Assembly (NCBI GenBank): GCA_045639525.1
Contig: JAZUDI010000045.1
Location: 44,916 to 108,915, forward strand
Direction of reading: 5' to 3'
DNA: 64,000 bases
From: UBA1181 sp045639525
Lineage (GTDB): Bacteria > Bacteroidota > Bacteroidia > Bacteroidales > Paludibacteraceae
A program made the translations under genes and the position numbers. Shown in pieces: positions 61,723 to 64,000 of this stretch. How positions within the stretch are numbered: the stretch's first letter is position 1; every line of letters starts with the position of its first letter. Below the pieces are notes generated by a model, which did not search any database, was not told the origin of the DNA, and was given only the letters and a program-made list of their open reading frames with translations.

Positions 61723-61765
61723 GATGAAAATATTTGTTTTATTTGCGTAACCAAGTGGAGGAGAA

Positions 61766-62065
61766 ATGAGTGAGACATATTATAACATAATTAGAGAATA
61801 TTTAAGCAAACAACCGATTGACAAGGCGTGGTTGTTTGGCTCATTTTCGAGGGGCGAAGAGACTCCTGAAAGTGATGTGGATATTCTTGTCCGTTTCACT
61901 CCAGGTGTCACTATTGGTTTGTTTGCCTATTCTCGTATGACGAGGGAATTGAGGGAATTATTAAACAGAGATGTGGATTTGGTGGAAGAGGGCACGTTGT
62001 TGCCTTTCGCTGCTGAGTCTGCTGAACATGATAAAATATTGATCTATGAGAGAAAAGCCTCGTGA
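61766..62065 (+). CDS. mntA: MntA-type minimal nucleotidyltransferase (antitoxin)
   Basis: 99 residues. GSFSRGEETPESDVD is the GSx10DxD motif of minimal nucleotidyltransferases, followed by DVDLVEEGTLLP. MntA antitoxins AMPylate the partner HepT. The gene overlaps the HepT-like gene by 20 nt. Confidence 0.85.
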   Translation: MSETYYNIIREYLSKQPIDKAWLFGSFSRGEETPESDVDILVRFTPGVTIGLFAYSRMTRELRELLNRDVDLVEEGTLLPFAAESAEHDKILIYERKAS

Positions 62066-62402
62066 CAAAGGTCGTCTGCAGCATATTATTCAGGCGATTG
62101 ATAATGTGATGGAATTTAAGGAAGGATTGGATTTTGATGGTTTTAAGTCCAACAAATTAGTCTTTTTTGCTATAGTAAAGAATGTAGAGATAATCGGAGA
62201 AGCTGTCTATATGCTTTCAAAGGAATTTAAGGAAAGTCATACGGAACTTCCGTGGGATGATATTGCGGGAATGAGACATGTGCTTGTTCATGGTTATTAT
62301 CAGATTACGCCTGCTCGTGTTTGGGATACGGTAACTACTGATCTTGTGGTGATGCGTTCAACGGTTGTGACTTATTTGGCGTCGATGCCAGATGATATGT
62401 AG
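62046..62402 (+). CDS. hepT: HepT-like toxin (DUF86)
   Basis: 118 residues, all helical. RHVLVHGYY carries the Rx4HxY active-site motif of HepT/HEPN RNases, and IVKNVEIIGEAVYMLS is typical of DUF86. With the overlapping mntA it forms a complete type VII toxin-antitoxin pair, apparently intact. Confidence 0.87.
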   Translation: MREKPRDKGRLQHIIQAIDNVMEFKEGLDFDGFKSNKLVFFAIVKNVEIIGEAVYMLSKEFKESHTELPWDDIAGMRHVLVHGYYQITPARVWDTVTTDLVVMRSTVVTYLASMPDDM

Positions 62403-62411
62403 AAGATCGTT

Positions 62412-63146
62412 TTACATCAAAATCGCCACAACACCGCTGATCGCCATATAGATATAAACGATCTTACGAAGCGTTTCGGTAGAGATGCGGTCGAATACCA
62501 GTTTGCCTAAGTAGGTGCCCACGGCCACACCTGCGATACCATATAGCCACCCCATTCGTACCTCCTGTGTGAAGAGCCCGTTCTGTGCGCGGAAAAGCGT
62601 CATGGCGACATTGCCGATGAAGAAGTAGATTTGCGCCATGGCGAGGTAGTGCTCCTTATCCTTTTCCGAGGCCAAGAAGTAGAGGACTGCTGGCGGACCT
62701 TGCATACCGAAAAATCCACCCATGACGCCACTGATGCTACCCATGGAGATTTGAAGGGGCATAGTGGGGCGTATGCTAATCTTTTGGTTCAGGAACAGGA
62801 AGTAGAGGCTCATGACGATGAGCATGATGCCCAACAGGAGCCTTAGGTGGGTGTCTGCCACTGTGGAGACGAACTGGATGGAGACGTAGGCGACCACGAG
62901 GAAGGTGGCCAAAATCGGTATCATCCGTTTCCAGGTCACATACTTATAGGCCTTTGCCAGAATGAATACGGATTGTGCGGCGGAGAGCATGCCCGAAAGC
63001 GTCGTCGATTCTCCATAGGAGGGCATCAAATAGGGGAGCATGGTCATAATAAAAATCCCAAACCCGAAGCCGCACACCCTTTGGATAAAGGCTGCCGCCG
63101 TAGCGAGGCTGAAAAGTGACGCGATGATGAAAGGTGAACACTCCAT
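62412..63146 (-). CDS. TauE/SafE-family permease
   Basis: 244 residues with about eight TM helices. The repeated GxxxG and the PxxxFGMQGPP segment (GVMGGFFGMQGPPAVLYFLA) are features of TauE/SafE transporters for sulfite or organosulfonates. The substrate cannot be told. Stands alone, with its stop 10 bp from the stop of hepT. Confidence 0.85.
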   Translation of the reverse strand: MECSPFIIASLFSLATAAAFIQRVCGFGFGIFIMTMLPYLMPSYGESTTLSGMLSAAQSVFILAKAYKYVTWKRMIPILATFLVVAYVSIQFVSTVADTHLRLLLGIMLIVMSLYFLFLNQKISIRPTMPLQISMGSISGVMGGFFGMQGPPAVLYFLASEKDKEHYLAMAQIYFFIGNVAMTLFRAQNGLFTQEVRMGWLYGIAGVAVGTYLGKLVFDRISTETLRKIVYIYMAISGVVAILM

Positions 63147-63305
63147 GGCTATTCGTTCCTATCTGATTTCTATTGGGTGCAAAGGTACGAAATTCCAGGA
63201 ATGAATAGTGCTGAGAATATTGTTGGTTTTTCGGACTGTTAAATTGGGAGTAAGGATCCCCTTGTGTATTCCCTTTTTTATTAACTTCGCATCGTAAAAA
63301 ATCAA

Positions 63306-64000
63306 TAAGAAGCTGTTTAAATTTTTCTAAAATATTTTGTTAAGCATCAGAAAACAGAAGGCTAATTGAATCATAGCCACTGCGGTTTCCGCATGAAACT
63401 CATAGTCGATAACCAGCCTTCTGAAGTTTTCCAACCATGCGAAGGATCTTTCAACAATCCATCGTTTTGGTACCACTTGGAATTTCGAAGGACACTCATC
63501 GGGCCGAAGGACAACTTCCAAATCGCAGCCCAAAGTGGCTTTTAGCGTGTTGGATAGATGCTCGCCTCTGTAACCTCCGTCTGCGATGATTTTTGCTAGG
63601 CGAGGGAACTTAAACCTCATGTCCTCAAACACTTGCAGTGCACCTACGCTGTCGTGAATGTTGGCTTCATGAACAACTATAGCAAGGGGAATGCCTAGCG
63701 TATCAACCACTAGATGTTGCTTCCGACCTTTGATTTTCTTGTTGCCGTCAATGCCTCTGCATCTATCAACGTGGTGCGAAGTTTTGACGCTTCTGGAATC
63801 AATCAAGCCTAAACTAGGGCACTCGGCACGCCCCAATATGATGCGTAACCAGATGTGTAGTTTGATGAACAAATCCTCAAAAACACCTTCGTTCTTCCAT
63901 TTGGAGAAATAGTAGTAAACTAGGTTGTAAGGAGGGAAATCCTTTGGGAGCATCCTCCACTGACACCCTGTTTTGAGAAGGTAATTGATTGCGTTTACAA
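63306..64000 (-). mobile_element. IS5-type insertion sequence, cut by window edge
   Basis: It contains the transposase below. A probable terminal inverted repeat end lies about 63308-63326 (AGAAGCTGTTTAAATTTTT), a motif found at many IS5-group ends; the other end is outside the window, so the boundary and target duplication cannot be confirmed. Confidence 0.65.
63327..64000 (-). CDS. IS5-type transposase, 5' end outside window
   Basis: At least 224 residues; the frame stays open to the right edge (VNAINYLLKTGCQWRMLPKDFP upstream of the Met at 63953), so the true start lies beyond 64000. The DDE core shows as DSRSVKTSHH, IADGGYRGE and the final Glu in KRWIVERSFAWLENF. No frameshift is seen in the visible part, so it may be active. 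Confidence 0.88.
   Translation of the reverse strand, partial: VNAINYLLKTGCQWRMLPKDFPPYNLVYYYFSKWKNEGVFEDLFIKLHIWLRIILGRAECPSLGLIDSRSVKTSHHVDRCRGIDGNKKIKGRKQHLVVDTLGIPLAIVVHEANIHDSVGALQVFEDMRFKFPRLAKIIADGGYRGEHLSNTLKATLGCDLEVVLRPDECPSKFQVVPKRWIVERSFAWLENFRRLVIDYEFHAETAVAMIQLAFCFLMLNKIF

Overview
The window looks like a chromosomal segment of a Bacteroidota member, most likely order Bacteroidales. Supporting signs are promoters of the TTTG / TAnnTTTG type in front of many genes, a type IX secretion (T9SS) cargo with a gliding-motility-type C-terminal domain, a PorG-like gene beside uppS-bamA-skp, GTP-dependent PEP carboxykinase, a menaquinone methyltransferase, and conjugation genes of the CTnDOT Tra type. 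No rRNA, tRNA or CRISPR array was seen.

Layout. 1-13 kb: mostly housekeeping genes (radical SAM protein, metG, pnp, ubiE, an SDR epimerase) with two accessory inserts, a lipoprotein gene flanked by a 103-bp direct repeat and an Rpn-type nuclease. 11.7-17.1 kb: two large exported proteins, one of them a 1,210-residue T9SS cargo with eight Ig-like repeats. 17.3-32.1 kb: a type IV secretion locus with traE-F-G-I-J-K-K'-L-M-N and a VirD4-type coupling protein in one direction, preceded by two unknown genes in the other direction and a one-TM protein. No relaxase, integrase or excisionase gene lies in the window. 32.3-36.8 kb: a tyrosine/histidine ammonia-lyase, FabG, LolA and two exported proteins, resembling part of an aryl-polyene/flexirubin-type pathway. 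36.9-38.8 kb: pckA.

38.8-47.0 kb is an accessory island between pckA and a glutathione peroxidase gene. It holds two DUF4143-type ATPases, three toxin-antitoxin-like pairs (one toxin frameshifted), two small HTH genes, lipoprotein and hypothetical genes, and a DUF1232 gene. Five near-identical terminators separate the units, several followed by a promoter at fixed spacing. Each HTH gene is preceded by a ~180-nt conserved leader. Compensatory base changes between the two leaders support a loop-loop helix, and two copies of GGTTCAC compete for one partner strand beside a terminator-like hairpin that ends at the start codon. This is the best candidate in the window for an undescribed regulatory element.

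47-57 kb: gpx, a phosphoethanolamine-transferase-like gene, then the envelope cluster porG-uppS-bamA-skp-skp-murI and an outer-membrane protein. That cluster is flanked by two inverted copies of a ~110-bp element that looks like a complete small-RNA transcription unit. 57.6-64 kb: purL, ppnP, a MntA/HepT toxin-antitoxin pair, a TauE/SafE permease, and an IS5-type transposase running off the right edge.
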